Positions 44,347-53,388 of a DNA stretch of 64,000 bases are shown here, piece by piece. Made by a program: the position numbers and the translations under genes. This stretch comes from an uncultured Muribaculaceae bacterium (GTDB lineage: Bacteria; Bacteroidota; Bacteroidia; Bacteroidales; Muribaculaceae), in NCBI GenBank assembly GCA_910579675.1, contig CAJTUF010000007.1, forward strand, positions 54,984 to 118,983, given 5' to 3'. The notes beneath the pieces are model-generated. The model ran no database searches. It was given only the letters and a program-made list of their open reading frames with translations, and was not told where the DNA came from. Numbering within the stretch: position 1 is the stretch's first letter; the number at the start of each line of letters is the position of its first letter.

Positions 44347-44347
44347 A

Positions 44348-45568
44348 TCAGAATGAATATTGCACCATGATAACTCCCGAGTGGGTGGCAAGTCCGAGAT
44401 TATCTTCATCGCGGTCGCTCTGGCTGGCGTGGCCTTTGCGTGCTGTATAGCTGTACATTGCCTGAAGCTTTATGCCGAGATTTGGGAAGAAGTAGTTAAG
44501 GCCTACAGAAGGAATGTTGAGCAATCCCTTGCGGTCGGTGCCGTTGCGGTCGAATATTTCGTAGCGGAGTGCTGGCTGGAGGCGGTCGGTCACGAAGTAT
44601 CCAGCCTGGATATAGCCTCCGAAGTAGTTGAAGTGGCGGTCGATTTTCTGCCGTTTGGTAAAGCCTACGTTCATCCAGTAGGCCTCGGCTCCGATATAAA
44701 GGCGTCGGTGGTTCCAGGCCCACTCGGCACCAAGGCGGAAATCGTTGGTGCTCTCATTCTCACTCTCCACATTCATTGAGGCCGATATGCCTATCTGCAT
44801 ACGGTCGGTGTCGAGCATAAGCGGCGAGCCTTGTACGGCGGGCATTGGGCCTTGAGGCTGCCATGTCAGTCGGGTGGCATAGAGCAATGAGGGTATGTGC
44901 CAGTCGTCGGAGAAGGTTTTGCCGGCAGTGTTGACTGAAGCACCGGTGCCGTTGAATATACCCACCTGATAGCCGAAGCGGTTGTTGATAAGGCCGTGGA
45001 CTTCGATTCCGAGGTCAAATCCGGTGCCCATCTGAGGGGTGACGGCATTGAGTGAATAGGGCATGATCACCGATGTGGTGAGCGAGCGGGGAAGGGTAGG
45101 GAAAAGAGTAGACCCAAGAGTGGTGAGATAGGCGTGGGAAAATGGTGTCTTGAATTTACCGAAACGCACTCCAAACTGACGGCTCGGGCTTATGTCGGCC
45201 CATGCCTGCTGGAGCAGAGCACCTCCTGATGCTGCGGCGTTGATCGAAAGGTTGAATTGAACTATCGAGAATGCGCGCCCGGTGAATCCGAGTACAGCAT
45301 AGGGTATTGCGAAGCCCGAGTTGGCCACATTGTCCTGATTGTAGGCAGCATCGAGGCCTTCGTCGTCATAGTAGTTGAAATTGGCCGAACCCTGCACGAG
45401 AAGATATGGCTTGAAGAGGAAAGCGCCATTTCGTGAAGAGATCGAGAACCCATCGCGCCCGGCAAGCGACACTACGCCATTGTCGGTGTCGGCATCAAAT
45501 TGTGCCATGACAGGCAGGAGGGTGGAGAAGAAAAATAATAAGGTGTATGATAAACGTTTCAGGTTCAT
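44348..45568 (-). CDS. Porin, phosphate-selective OprO/P-like barrel
   Basis: A 406-residue outer-membrane barrel with a signal peptide (residues 1-22, ending VMAQ). Family-typical segments: SISSRNGAFLFKPYLLVQGSANFNYYDDEG, VQFNLSINAAASGG, FGVRFGKFKTPFSHAYLTTLGSTLFPTLPRS, and a C-terminus in QYSF (aromatic last residue). It forms a pore for small solutes, possibly the anion or iron species used with the neighbouring heme lipoproteins. It lies one base before the mono-heme gene and 34 after the di-heme gene. Confidence 0.85.
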   Translation of the reverse strand: MNLKRLSYTLLFFFSTLLPVMAQFDADTDNGVVSLAGRDGFSISSRNGAFLFKPYLLVQGSANFNYYDDEGLDAAYNQDNVANSGFAIPYAVLGFTGRAFSIVQFNLSINAAASGGALLQQAWADISPSRQFGVRFGKFKTPFSHAYLTTLGSTLFPTLPRSLTTSVIMPYSLNAVTPQMGTGFDLGIEVHGLINNRFGYQVGIFNGTGASVNTAGKTFSDDWHIPSLLYATRLTWQPQGPMPAVQGSPLMLDTDRMQIGISASMNVESENESTNDFRLGAEWAWNHRRLYIGAEAYWMNVGFTKRQKIDRHFNYFGGYIQAGYFVTDRLQPALRYEIFDRNGTDRKGLLNIPSVGLNYFFPNLGIKLQAMYSYTARKGHASQSDRDEDNLGLATHSGVIMVQYSF

Positions 45569-45602
45569 GATAGTTGATGGATGAAAATGGGATTATGAGC
45601 CT

Positions 45603-47051
45603 TTACAATGACTTCAGGAAGCGCAGGAGGGCGGCGCGGTCGGTGGCAGGCATGTTGGCAAAAAGCTGACGTGAGGCGTAGCCCTCGCCCCCATGCCACA
45701 TTATGGCTTCAGTGAAATTGCGTGCGCGACCGTCGTGGAGGAAAAATGTGTGACCGTTGACTTTTTCCTGAAGTCCGATGCCCCAGAGTGGCGTGGTGCG
45801 CCATTCCACTCCCGTTGCCAGTCCGCTCACATAGTTGTCGTTTAGCCCTACGCCCATGATTTCCGAGCCCATATCGTGGAGCAGGAAGTCGGAGTAGGGA
45901 TGAATGGTTTGCGACCCGAGCCAAGGGAGCGCTGTGTTGCAGAGCAGTACGGAACCTCGTGGTCGGGTGTGGAGGGTAGTGACATGACATAGGTGGCACT
46001 TGGCTTTGTAGAACATTTCTTCGCCACGCTTCACCTGCGGATCGGTGACATCGCGCCGAGCAGGGACTCCGAGACTCTGCATGTAGAGGTCGACATCTTC
46101 CATATCTTCAGTCGACACGTCGAGGCGGTCGTAGGCGAGACCCATCATGGATCCTTGGCTCATCTGGATCTGACCTTCGCAGATCTCTTCAGGATAGCGC
46201 GAATTGGTCACCCCCATATCCGACGAGAATCCGAGCTCGACGGTGAGGTCGGCATGCTGAGCTTTGTTTCCCGACACACCGAGCGATTTCACACCTCGCT
46301 CCATGATATAGTTGGCGCGTCCTGAGATACCGTATTCCGGATAGTTTGACCTGGCGGCGAGAAGCTCGATCTCATTTGGATCGAGAGCCATCATCTGTCC
46401 CATGCCTACATGGCGCAATGGGATGCGGACAGTGCAGAAGAGATCCTCGGGAGCCACGGAGTCGGCATACCAGTCGGTGATGGTATATTCGGGCCGGGCC
46501 AGTTCGTAGGGCTCGCCGTCGGGGAAAGTGAATTGCTCAAAGTGCCACTTCACCGATAATTTGCCTTCAGGCTTCACACCGTAGATGGCTTGATCGTGGA
46601 GCACCCGGCCATAATCTTTGAAGAAGGCGCCGTTGCGGCGGGTGACGTACACGAGCATGGCTGAGAATCCATAGGGGCCGCTGCCGCCGTCGTTCCAGAG
46701 CGCGGGACGGGTGCGTCCGGCATTGCGGTGGCATGAACCGCAAGAGTATCCGGCATATACGGGGCCAAGACCACCGCCGGTGGACGACGCTGATGTGCGG
46801 GCATCGTCGTAGAGTTTGTCGCCCCGGTGGAAGCGGGTGAGGTATTCGCCGGTCACCCAATCGGCATTGGAGTCGTAGGCCACCGACGAGTTGAGAAACA
46901 CAGTCGAGGTACCGGCTGAGAGAGCGTATCCTTCAGGCACTTCCACCTCCAGCATGTCCATGCCGGGGGAGTCGATGTCGTCGCAACCCGCAAGAGCGGC
47001 CGCCAAAATGGCGACCGCTGCAGGGATTGAAAGAGAACTAAAACGTGTCAT
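45603..47051 (-). CDS. Di-heme DUF1111 oxidoreductase lipoprotein
   Basis: A 482-residue lipoprotein (lipobox ALAGC, Cys23) of the DUF1111 di-heme family, related to the MauG/di-heme peroxidases and linked elsewhere to imelysin loci. Two c-type heme sites are present: CGSCH (104-108) and CHLCH (352-356). Other family blocks are VYAGYSCGSCHRNAGR, GISGRANYI and FFLHDGRARNFTEAIMWHGGE near the end. It probably acts in the periplasm or on the surface, perhaps oxidising or reducing iron or thiols. Its start overlaps the imelysin stop by one base (TGATG), so the two are coupled. Confidence 0.9.
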   Translation of the reverse strand: MTRFSSLSIPAAVAILAAALAGCDDIDSPGMDMLEVEVPEGYALSAGTSTVFLNSSVAYDSNADWVTGEYLTRFHRGDKLYDDARTSASSTGGGLGPVYAGYSCGSCHRNAGRTRPALWNDGGSGPYGFSAMLVYVTRRNGAFFKDYGRVLHDQAIYGVKPEGKLSVKWHFEQFTFPDGEPYELARPEYTITDWYADSVAPEDLFCTVRIPLRHVGMGQMMALDPNEIELLAARSNYPEYGISGRANYIMERGVKSLGVSGNKAQHADLTVELGFSSDMGVTNSRYPEEICEGQIQMSQGSMMGLAYDRLDVSTEDMEDVDLYMQSLGVPARRDVTDPQVKRGEEMFYKAKCHLCHVTTLHTRPRGSVLLCNTALPWLGSQTIHPYSDFLLHDMGSEIMGVGLNDNYVSGLATGVEWRTTPLWGIGLQEKVNGHTFFLHDGRARNFTEAIMWHGGEGYASRQLFANMPATDRAALLRFLKSL

Positions 47052-48187
47052 CAGAAGGAGAGAGTGCGGGGACGGCCGTTGAGAAACAGGAGAAACTCCA
47101 GAGTGTGGAATCCGCGCACGCCCTGCTTTGCTTCGATGGCGTCGTCAGAGTCGCCATCGCTCCAGTTAAGGTCGTTGAAATTGCCAGAGTTGAGGATCTG
47201 AATGATTGAGGCCTGATCGAGGGGCCAGCTGTCCATATTGGGGTCGAGACCCATGGCGTCGACCGGTCCGAAGAGAAATGCCTCACTCTTTTCCCAAGGC
47301 TCGCGGGCGCTCATCCAGGCATTGGCGGCAGTCTCGAATGTGGCGTTGGATGGCGCGGCACAGAGTGCTTCAACCGAGGCCTTGAGGGCTGCATTGCGCT
47401 GGGCGAGAAGGGTGTAGGTGGGCACCACTACATTGTCGACGTATGCTTCGACGATGGAATGGAGAGTGGCTTCGGGTAGCGCTGTGGCTGCGGGCTTGAG
47501 CTTGAGGTTGAGAGTCTCCTCAAGGTCGGCGCATGCTTCCATGGCGCTGAGACTCTGGGCCGATGGAATGTTGTTTCGGAACGGTTGCTGGATGGCCTGG
47601 ATGGAACGTTCGGCAGCGTCGATGGCGTTTCTGACTTCAGAGTCGAGAGCCGGATCGGTCAGAGCTATGGCGGCAGAGAGGCTGCCGGACTGGGCTGAGG
47701 TCACGTCGTAGCCTCCGAAATAGGAGTTACGTATGGAGCGGATGTTGTTGGTATAGTCGTCGCGTGAGTGCCAGCTGTACCATGATTCAACGGCATAAAG
47801 GGCTTCTTGGGTACGACCGGCTGCATAGAGAGCATATGGGTCGCCGATCTTTGCCTGCCCAACCTCGTTGGCAATCTCGGCACACTTGTCGACAATCTCC
47901 TCGATGGCGCTGGTGGCTGAGGGGTATTCCGACGAAGAGTGGGTCTTGAACTGGGTTGCGAATGGCGCACCACCGTTGTATGATTCGGTCCACGCCTTGA
48001 GCAGATTGTCGGCATCGGTGGTGAGGAGGTTTGATACCTGGCGCATATAGTTGGTCCAGGAGCTGAGATTGGCTTGAGTGATCTCGATGTCGTTGGTCTC
48101 CTCTTCCTGTTCGGGGCCTTCGGAGCTTGAGCATGCCGAGAGGAGAAGTGTGGCAACAACGGCTGCTGTGATTCTGATTGATTTCAT
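47051..48187 (-). CDS. Imelysin-family (EfeO/IrpA-like) lipoprotein
   Basis: A 378-residue lipoprotein (lipobox LLSAC, Cys19) of the imelysin family. The hallmark GxHxxE motif is RGFHTLEFLLF with His361 and Glu364, thought to bind metal. The first half is a helical bundle. Imelysins are iron-related periplasmic or surface proteins (EfeO, IrpA); despite the peptidase name M75 no proteolysis is established for most. Placement between an outer-membrane barrel and the di-heme oxidoreductase supports an iron-handling role. Confidence 0.9.
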   Translation of the reverse strand: MKSIRITAAVVATLLLSACSSSEGPEQEEETNDIEITQANLSSWTNYMRQVSNLLTTDADNLLKAWTESYNGGAPFATQFKTHSSSEYPSATSAIEEIVDKCAEIANEVGQAKIGDPYALYAAGRTQEALYAVESWYSWHSRDDYTNNIRSIRNSYFGGYDVTSAQSGSLSAAIALTDPALDSEVRNAIDAAERSIQAIQQPFRNNIPSAQSLSAMEACADLEETLNLKLKPAATALPEATLHSIVEAYVDNVVVPTYTLLAQRNAALKASVEALCAAPSNATFETAANAWMSAREPWEKSEAFLFGPVDAMGLDPNMDSWPLDQASIIQILNSGNFNDLNWSDGDSDDAIEAKQGVRGFHTLEFLLFLNGRPRTLSF

Positions 48188-48214
48188 CGGGTATTGTTAT
48201 AAGTGATTATTTGA

Positions 48215-49516
48215 TTATTTGCTGAAAAACCATGTGGCATATGCCACTCCTATGGCAAATTCGTTTTCAGATGTGAAGCGCCCACGGCCAAAGGGATTAT
48301 CGGTGCCTATCTGTCGTGTGGCATAGTCGGCCTTGATTACGAGATTTGGGAGCGGAAACCAGTTGAGGCCGAAGCTCCAGCGGCTTACTTGCAGGCGACT
48401 GTCCATGGTCTGTCCTGGATCGCCGGCTGCTTGAGGATCGTAGTAATCGTATCTCACGAAAGGCACAATCTGTGGCATCGGTGTGCCTATTATACCGCGG
48501 AGGCGGGCTCCGATCTCCATGCCGTAGCTCACGGCGTTTTTAGCCACCGGAACGGATCGACTGTAAGGAGATTTGCCGGAGAGGAGAGTGCGGTTGATTG
48601 AGCTCACCCCGGCCGCATTGCCGAGATGGCCGTAGACGACCGATCCGCGGGCAACGATGAATCGGCCGGAGTAGGATGCGTCGGCCGAGCCGATCGCCAC
48701 GGGCACTTTGCCTATAGATGAGTAGATGTGGGGCTTGTCGGAGTTGGCTCCGGTGTCGCCACAGTAGTAGCCCGATACGCCTACCCGCAGGCCTCTGACA
48801 CCGTTCCAGTCGAGCCTCACGGCATATCCGGGCGATGAAAAGTTGTCGGTCTCAAAGAATCCTTGTTTGCCTGAGGCTATCCAAGAGTCGCGGTCGAAGC
48901 CATTGGCATTGAGACCGGCCACAATCATGGCCTGGTAGGAGAACGACGCGGCCCTGCTTCCGAAAGAACCGAATATCTGAAGGCCAGTCTCATGCCACGT
49001 CGATGGGATAAAAGCAGTCTCAGCCTCAGGCCGTACTGTTCCGAAAAAGAGTATTGGCTCGTGATGGGCGTTGGTGAGGCCGAGAGGCACTATCATATGT
49101 CCGGCCATGACATTAAATGAGCGGTGTATGAGGCGGGTGATGTGGAACTGCTCAAGGGCCACCTCTCCGCCTTTCTCTATCTCGGTCTCATACTCGCCGT
49201 TTTCGGAGTTTTCGAGCTCGACAGCCGATCCGGTGCCTCCGGCTTCAAACTCTATCTCGACGCCGAGTATCCACTTGGAGTTGAATTTATAGTCGCCTGC
49301 GAGCACAAAGCGGGGAATGGCTACCGTGGATCGGTTGAGGCGGCTGTTGCCCGATGGGGAGTTGAAGCGGTTGATGCCATAGTCTTTGAACGAAGCTACA
49401 GCCTCGCCGTAGCTGCCGAAACGGTAACGGGAGTAGCCGGCAGTGTCGACGGGCTCGCTATGGGTGGTCAGCGCTCCTGCGGCAAGGACCGACAGTAGGA
49501 TAGATCGTAATTGCAT
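48215..49516 (-). CDS. Outer membrane porin-like protein, first gene of the c-heme/imelysin operon
   Basis: A 433-residue protein with a signal peptide (MQLRSILLSVLAAGALTTHS) and a barrel with strands such as SYGEAVASFKDYG, NSKWILGVEIEFEA, HITRLIHRSFNVMAGHMIVP and FAIGVAYATWFF at the end. It is of the porin/maltoporin-like barrel type, not a TonB receptor (no plug). It begins the operon and is preceded by a TAACTTTG element. The 27-base gap to the imelysin gene supports one transcript. The solute is unknown. Confidence 0.8.
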   Translation of the reverse strand: MQLRSILLSVLAAGALTTHSEPVDTAGYSRYRFGSYGEAVASFKDYGINRFNSPSGNSRLNRSTVAIPRFVLAGDYKFNSKWILGVEIEFEAGGTGSAVELENSENGEYETEIEKGGEVALEQFHITRLIHRSFNVMAGHMIVPLGLTNAHHEPILFFGTVRPEAETAFIPSTWHETGLQIFGSFGSRAASFSYQAMIVAGLNANGFDRDSWIASGKQGFFETDNFSSPGYAVRLDWNGVRGLRVGVSGYYCGDTGANSDKPHIYSSIGKVPVAIGSADASYSGRFIVARGSVVYGHLGNAAGVSSINRTLLSGKSPYSRSVPVAKNAVSYGMEIGARLRGIIGTPMPQIVPFVRYDYYDPQAAGDPGQTMDSRLQVSRWSFGLNWFPLPNLVIKADYATRQIGTDNPFGRGRFTSENEFAIGVAYATWFFSK

Positions 49517-49560
49517 GTCGTGGTGGTTATGGTGATAGATTGGACTCTTGTTTCCGACTG

Positions 49561-49568
49561 CAAAGTTA
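49561..49568 (-). promoter_or_regulatory. -7 element of the porin/imelysin/di-heme operon
   Basis: TAACTTTG on the minus strand, 45 bases before the operon start. The -33 region is weak. No iron-box repeat was recognised. Confidence 0.6.
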
Positions 49569-49677
49569 CCCCGAGTGACAAAGATGGGAAATACTCAAAA
49601 AAAAGCATTCTGAGCCCTTGATCGGGTGTGTCTATCCTCTATTTTAAGTAAAAATGGGTGAAAATACGCAAAAATAA

Positions 49678-49749
49678 GTGTGGCGCGATGGGGCATACCA
49701 CATCACGCCACACACAAACAAAAGCAGCCCGGCCTGAAGGCTGGGCTGC
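49678..49749 (-). terminator. Paired hairpins between maf and the imelysin operon
   Basis: Stem gcagccc/gggctgc (49724-49730 with 49743-49749) runs into a T-rich stretch on the minus strand and terminates the maf transcript. A second inverted repeat, gtgtggcg/cgccacac, lies just to its left (49678-49713). Confidence 0.7.
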
Positions 49750-49807
49750 AAAATAGGGGGAGGATGAGGAGCGCTACGCGCCTGATGAGTGGCAGGGGGA
49801 GGGACGG

Positions 49808-50407
49808 TCAGCGGGCAAAGTTGTCGCGGAGGAGGGTGTAAAGGCGATGGATGGGGAGCCCCATCACATTATAGTAGCTGCCGCTGATCGAGGCGACGGC
49901 GGCGGCGCCTATCCATTCCTGAATGCCATAGGCGCCGGCTTTGTCAAATGGCTTGAAGCGGTCGATATAGAAGTCGATCTCGGAGTCGGAGAGCGGGGCG
50001 AAGGTGACGCGAGTGGTGCAGGAGATGACTTCGCGGCGCTCAGCTGTGGCCACAGCCACTCCTGTCACTACATCATGAGGGGCGCCGGAGAGGCGCCGCA
50101 GCATCATGGCGGCATCGCGGGCATCGCGGGGCTTGCCGAGAACTGTAGCGTCGGGGGCCACCACTACCGTGTCGGCTGTGATGATCATCTGATTGCCTTG
50201 AGGTGAGTAGGCATGGCTCTTGAGGCGGGCAAGATAGGGCGCTACTTCGACAGCGGGGAGATCGGAGGGGTAGCTCTCCTCGATGTCGAGAGGGGGAGCA
50301 ATGGTGAATGGCACTTCGAGCATGGCCAGCAGCTCCCGGCGACGGGGCGAGGCGCTGGCGAGCATTATGTCGTAGCTATCGAGATGCGACAGCGGATTGT
50401 TGTTCAT
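49808..50407 (-). CDS. maf: Maf-family nucleotide pyrophosphatase
   Basis: A 199-residue enzyme that hydrolyses non-canonical or modified nucleoside triphosphates such as dTTP/UTP or 7-methyl-GTP. Motifs: IMLASASPRRRELLAML at the N-terminus, ITADTVVV with the catalytic Asp region, KPRDARDAAMMLRRLSG, and DKAGAYGIQEWIGAAAVASISGSYYNVMGLP. The ATG at 50407 is chosen (MNNNPLSHLDSYDIML); the longer frame upstream overlaps kdsC. It sits 46 bases downstream of kdsC in one direction with it. Confidence 0.93.
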   Translation of the reverse strand: MNNNPLSHLDSYDIMLASASPRRRELLAMLEVPFTIAPPLDIEESYPSDLPAVEVAPYLARLKSHAYSPQGNQMIITADTVVVAPDATVLGKPRDARDAAMMLRRLSGAPHDVVTGVAVATAERREVISCTTRVTFAPLSDSEIDFYIDRFKPFDKAGAYGIQEWIGAAAVASISGSYYNVMGLPIHRLYTLLRDNFAR

Positions 50408-50453
50408 GACTGCGTAGATAAAGATGTTGTATAGTCGGCGATGGGTCGATGGG

Positions 50454-50978
50454 TCACCAGCCGAAGGCTTTAGCGTCGGACATCCAAAGGCCTTTTGCGC
50501 GGAGTATCTGCTCAAGAATGTCGCGTCCGGTGCCGTAGCCCCCTTCGACAGGCGATATATAGCGGGCAATGGCTTTGACGTCGGGACAGGCGTCGGCCGG
50601 ACATGCCGGAAGCCCCACCTCCATCATGGCGCGTATGTCGGGCACGTCGTCGCCAACATAGGCCACTTCGGCTGGAGACAGACCATTGTCGGTCATCCAT
50701 TGGCGCAGAATGGGCACCTTATGTGCGGCGCGGGTGAAGATGTCGGAGATGCCGAGGCCGCGGTAGCGCACCTCTACGGCTTTGGAGTCAGCTCCGGTGA
50801 TGATAGCGATCTTCAGGCCGGCCTTGACTGCGAGCTGCAGGGCATAGCCGTCGCGCACGTTGACCATGCGTAGAGGGATGCCATCGGCCGACATAGGTAT
50901 GGTAGCGGGCGAGAGCACTCCGTCGATGTCAAATGCTATGCCGCGGATGAGGGTGAGGTCGTAGTCAATCTTGCTCAT
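50454..50978 (-). CDS. kdsC: KdsC-like HAD phosphatase
   Basis: A 174-residue HAD phosphatase of the KDO-8-phosphate phosphatase type, which acts in lipopolysaccharide precursor synthesis. The motif I is RGIAFDIDGVL with Asp17 and Asp19, the mid motif is IAIITGADSKAVEVRYRGLGI, and the last is VGDDVPDIRAMMEVGLPACPADA. The length is typical, with no cap domain. Its first codons overlap the DUF2520 stop by 14 bases, so it is coupled to it. No kdsA/kdsB is adjacent. Confidence 0.88.
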   Translation of the reverse strand: MSKIDYDLTLIRGIAFDIDGVLSPATIPMSADGIPLRMVNVRDGYALQLAVKAGLKIAIITGADSKAVEVRYRGLGISDIFTRAAHKVPILRQWMTDNGLSPAEVAYVGDDVPDIRAMMEVGLPACPADACPDVKAIARYISPVEGGYGTGRDILEQILRAKGLWMSDAKAFGW

Positions 50979-51753
50979 ATGCTTTGGCGATGGATTGGGA
51001 CAGAAGGCGGTAGATTTCGGCGTCGGCGGGTGAGAGCATCAAGCGATGGAGCTCCATCACCCCTTCGGCGCCTCGTCGGGCTGGGCCGGTCTGCCCAGCG
51101 TGGGGACCTATAGCCTTGGCCTTGCGGAGGGTTTCGTCGATGAGGGGCATGAAGTCGGCAATCGACGACCCGGCGCGGCGCGCTATGCCGTCGGCAATGT
51201 CCCAGAGGTGGTTGGTGAAATTGCAGGCGAATACAGCCGCGCAATGAAGGCGGCGACGGGCGGCGCTGTCGGCCGGCCGCACGTTGGCCGACACGGTGAG
51301 CGCTATGCGGGTAAGCAGGTCGGCCAGTTCGGGGCTGGCTGCGTCGATAAATATAGGGGCATCCGAAAGGTCGGTGGCCACGCCGCGCGTAAATGTCTGC
51401 ATGGGGTAGATCACTCCGTAGCGTGGCGATGCCGCAGCGAGGACCGTGGTGTCGACGCTTCCCGAGGTGTGGATCCATATTGCCTGTGATCCGGCCGAGG
51501 CGCGGGCCAATGGCTCAACTGCCGAGTCGGTGGCAGCCACAATGACAAGATCGACGTCGCGGTCGGCACCACGGGTGTCGGTAGAGGCTTCGACATTGTG
51601 GCCCAAGGCGGAGGCAAGAGCCGATGCGCTCTCCATCGAGCGGGCTATGACGCGCTTGATTGTCACCATGCCCCCCTTTTCGAGGGCAGGGGCGAGGCCC
51701 CACGCCACATTTCCGGCGCCGATGATCGCGGCTTGCAAGGGAGTGTTTTCCAT
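50965..51753 (-). CDS. DUF2520 Rossmann-fold protein
   Basis: A 262-residue protein with an N-terminal Rossmann motif (AAIIGAGNVAWGLAPAL) and the DUF2520 C-terminal helical domain (AAVFACNFTNHLWDIADGI, AKAIGPHAGQTGPARRG). Members resemble pyrroline-5-carboxylate reductase and F420-dependent oxidoreductases; the substrate is unknown. The ATG at 51753 overlaps the stop of the nitroreductase gene by one base, and its stop overlaps the KdsC start by 14 bases. Confidence 0.85.
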   Translation of the reverse strand: MENTPLQAAIIGAGNVAWGLAPALEKGGMVTIKRVIARSMESASALASALGHNVEASTDTRGADRDVDLVIVAATDSAVEPLARASAGSQAIWIHTSGSVDTTVLAAASPRYGVIYPMQTFTRGVATDLSDAPIFIDAASPELADLLTRIALTVSANVRPADSAARRRLHCAAVFACNFTNHLWDIADGIARRAGSSIADFMPLIDETLRKAKAIGPHAGQTGPARRGAEGVMELHRLMLSPADAEIYRLLSQSIAKAYEQD

Positions 51754-52298
51754 CAGTCGGCCTGCTCGGGATGCCAACCGCCTATATGGACGCTCTCCCA
51801 AGTGAGCTTCTCGAGGTTCTGGGGCTTGCGCTCTTCGGCTGGATGGCCAATGGTGATGATACAGAGTATGGGCAATGTGTCGGGCATACCGAGAAGCGAG
51901 GTCACATATTCGTCGGATGGGGTGCCGTCGGCAGCATGGCGTCCATGCACCTGTACCCAGCATGAGCCGAGACCAAGATCGGCGGCTTGAAGCTGCATGT
52001 ATGTGGCGGCAACTGAGGCATCTTCAATCCAAGGCTCGGTGCGGGCCGGATCGGCGGTGACCACTATCGCGAGCGGGCAGTTTTTGATGGGGAGGGCTCC
52101 GGCGGGTTTGCAGTCGGCCAGTCGGACAAGTATTTCAGGGTCGTCGATACACACAAATTGCCAGCTGCGTGAGCTCTTTGAGGTCGGGGCCATGAGGGCG
52201 GCTTCGAGGATTAGTCTCACATGGTCGGGATCGACCGGCTCGGTGGTGTAACGACGGATTGTCCGGCGCTCGGTTATGAGGTCGTGGAAACTTTTCAT
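51753..52298 (-). CDS. Nitroreductase-family FMN oxidoreductase
   Basis: A 181-residue flavoprotein. The N-terminal ERRTIRRYTTEPVDPDHVRLILEAALMAPTS pattern and the central AATYMQLQAADLGLGSCWVQV are typical of the nitroreductase fold. The start at 52298 (MKSFHDLITERR) is preferred over an in-frame ATG six bases earlier. It is the first gene of the run nitroreductase-DUF2520-kdsC-maf. The physiological substrate is unknown. Confidence 0.88.
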   Translation of the reverse strand: MKSFHDLITERRTIRRYTTEPVDPDHVRLILEAALMAPTSKSSRSWQFVCIDDPEILVRLADCKPAGALPIKNCPLAIVVTADPARTEPWIEDASVAATYMQLQAADLGLGSCWVQVHGRHAADGTPSDEYVTSLLGMPDTLPILCIITIGHPAEERKPQNLEKLTWESVHIGGWHPEQAD

Positions 52299-52359
52299 GA
52301 TCATTAAAGATAGGGGGGATTAGGATGAAAGGAGAGATGGCACTCTCGGACAACTGCAC

Positions 52360-53301
52360 TCAGCGGCGGCGGTAGACCCATGCCTCGGGGTTGCGTCGAG
52401 CGAAGTCGGGGTCGCTCTTCAGCTGTGAGGCCTCTTCGATGGATGAGCCTGTGGCGGCATAGACGCGGTATCGTCCGTGACGCTCCACTATGCCGATAGC
52501 GGTGTCGCTATGGCGGGCCATCCAGCGCTCGGCCTGAGCGCGGCTGTCGAGCGAGCCGATGATAAGATAGTAGTCGGGCTCGGGCTTGGGCTCGGGTGCA
52601 GGTCGGGCCGCGGTGGGCACCACCGATGAGGCTGAATCGGGCACGGCAATGATGAGCTTCACCGTTGCTGGTATTGCAGGCTCAGCTGTCATGTCGGCTC
52701 TGCGGTGGGTGGGTGCGCTCCCTACGGCAGCGAAGTCGGCCTGACGGTCGAGGCTTACCGAGATGGGGGTGGAGAGGGTGAGGGCGAGACCAAGGAGGAT
52801 GGCTATGAAAGCTGCAACGCGAAGCATGCGCTTGCCTATGCTCTCGCGCGGGATTTTGATGCCGCTATCGCTCGCGGGAGCGAGCGGTTGCAGGTCGGCA
52901 AGGCTTATGGGCGAGAGAGCTGCGTACGACGCTCCGGCCACTCCTGTGGGATCGGCATCAAATCGCATGGTCGAGTCGGAAAGACGGCGGAATGTGCCTA
53001 CACGCGGAATGGCTACAATGCCCGAAGCATCGTAGGCAGAGTGCATGGCGCCCACCTCTGAGGCGATCTCGGCGCGGGCAGCGTCGTAGGATATCCCTTC
53101 GCGGCGACATAGCGATGATGCAAGTATCCCGTCGTCGTGGGTGAGGGCGGGGTTGAACACAACCGTGCGTGACGGAGGGAGAAAGCGGCCGCCATCGACA
53201 CGCGCAGGAGTGGAGCAGGCTATCAAGCCTCCCCATCCGGGTATTATCACGCAGTCGGTCGAAGCTACGAGATACTGGATATGTCGCTGCACATTTGTCA
53301 T
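52360..53301 (-). CDS. HU-CCDC81-type plus SPOR domain membrane protein
   Basis: A 313-residue protein with an N-terminal HU-like domain of the Bacteroidetes HU-CCDC81 type (residues 1-115; CVIIPGWGGLIACSTPARVD, PSRTVVFNPALTHDDG), a transmembrane helix (about 159-180), a proline-rich linker (about 230-240) and a C-terminal SPOR domain (about 243-310; PDYYLIIGSLDSRAQAERWM). SPOR domains bind denuded peptidoglycan at the septum. The HU-like part would stay in the cytoplasm and the SPOR part reach the cell wall, linking DNA or another cytoplasmic partner to division. It has a consensus promoter and no close partner on this strand. Confidence 0.85.
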   Translation of the reverse strand: MTNVQRHIQYLVASTDCVIIPGWGGLIACSTPARVDGGRFLPPSRTVVFNPALTHDDGILASSLCRREGISYDAARAEIASEVGAMHSAYDASGIVAIPRVGTFRRLSDSTMRFDADPTGVAGASYAALSPISLADLQPLAPASDSGIKIPRESIGKRMLRVAAFIAILLGLALTLSTPISVSLDRQADFAAVGSAPTHRRADMTAEPAIPATVKLIIAVPDSASSVVPTAARPAPEPKPEPDYYLIIGSLDSRAQAERWMARHSDTAIGIVERHGRYRVYAATGSSIEEASQLKSDPDFARRNPEAWVYRRR

Positions 53302-53328
53302 TTCACGGCGCTTTGGTCAATGCAACTG

Positions 53329-53360
53329 CAAAGTTAACTCATTTTAACCGTAGTTGCAAA
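53329..53360 (-). promoter_or_regulatory. Promoter of the HU/SPOR gene
   Basis: On the minus strand: TTTG (53357-53360), 20 bases, TAACTTTG (53329-53336); the start codon is 28 bases away. Confidence 0.7.
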
Positions 53361-53388
53361 TAAAAAATCGACCAATCGACGCCAGAGG

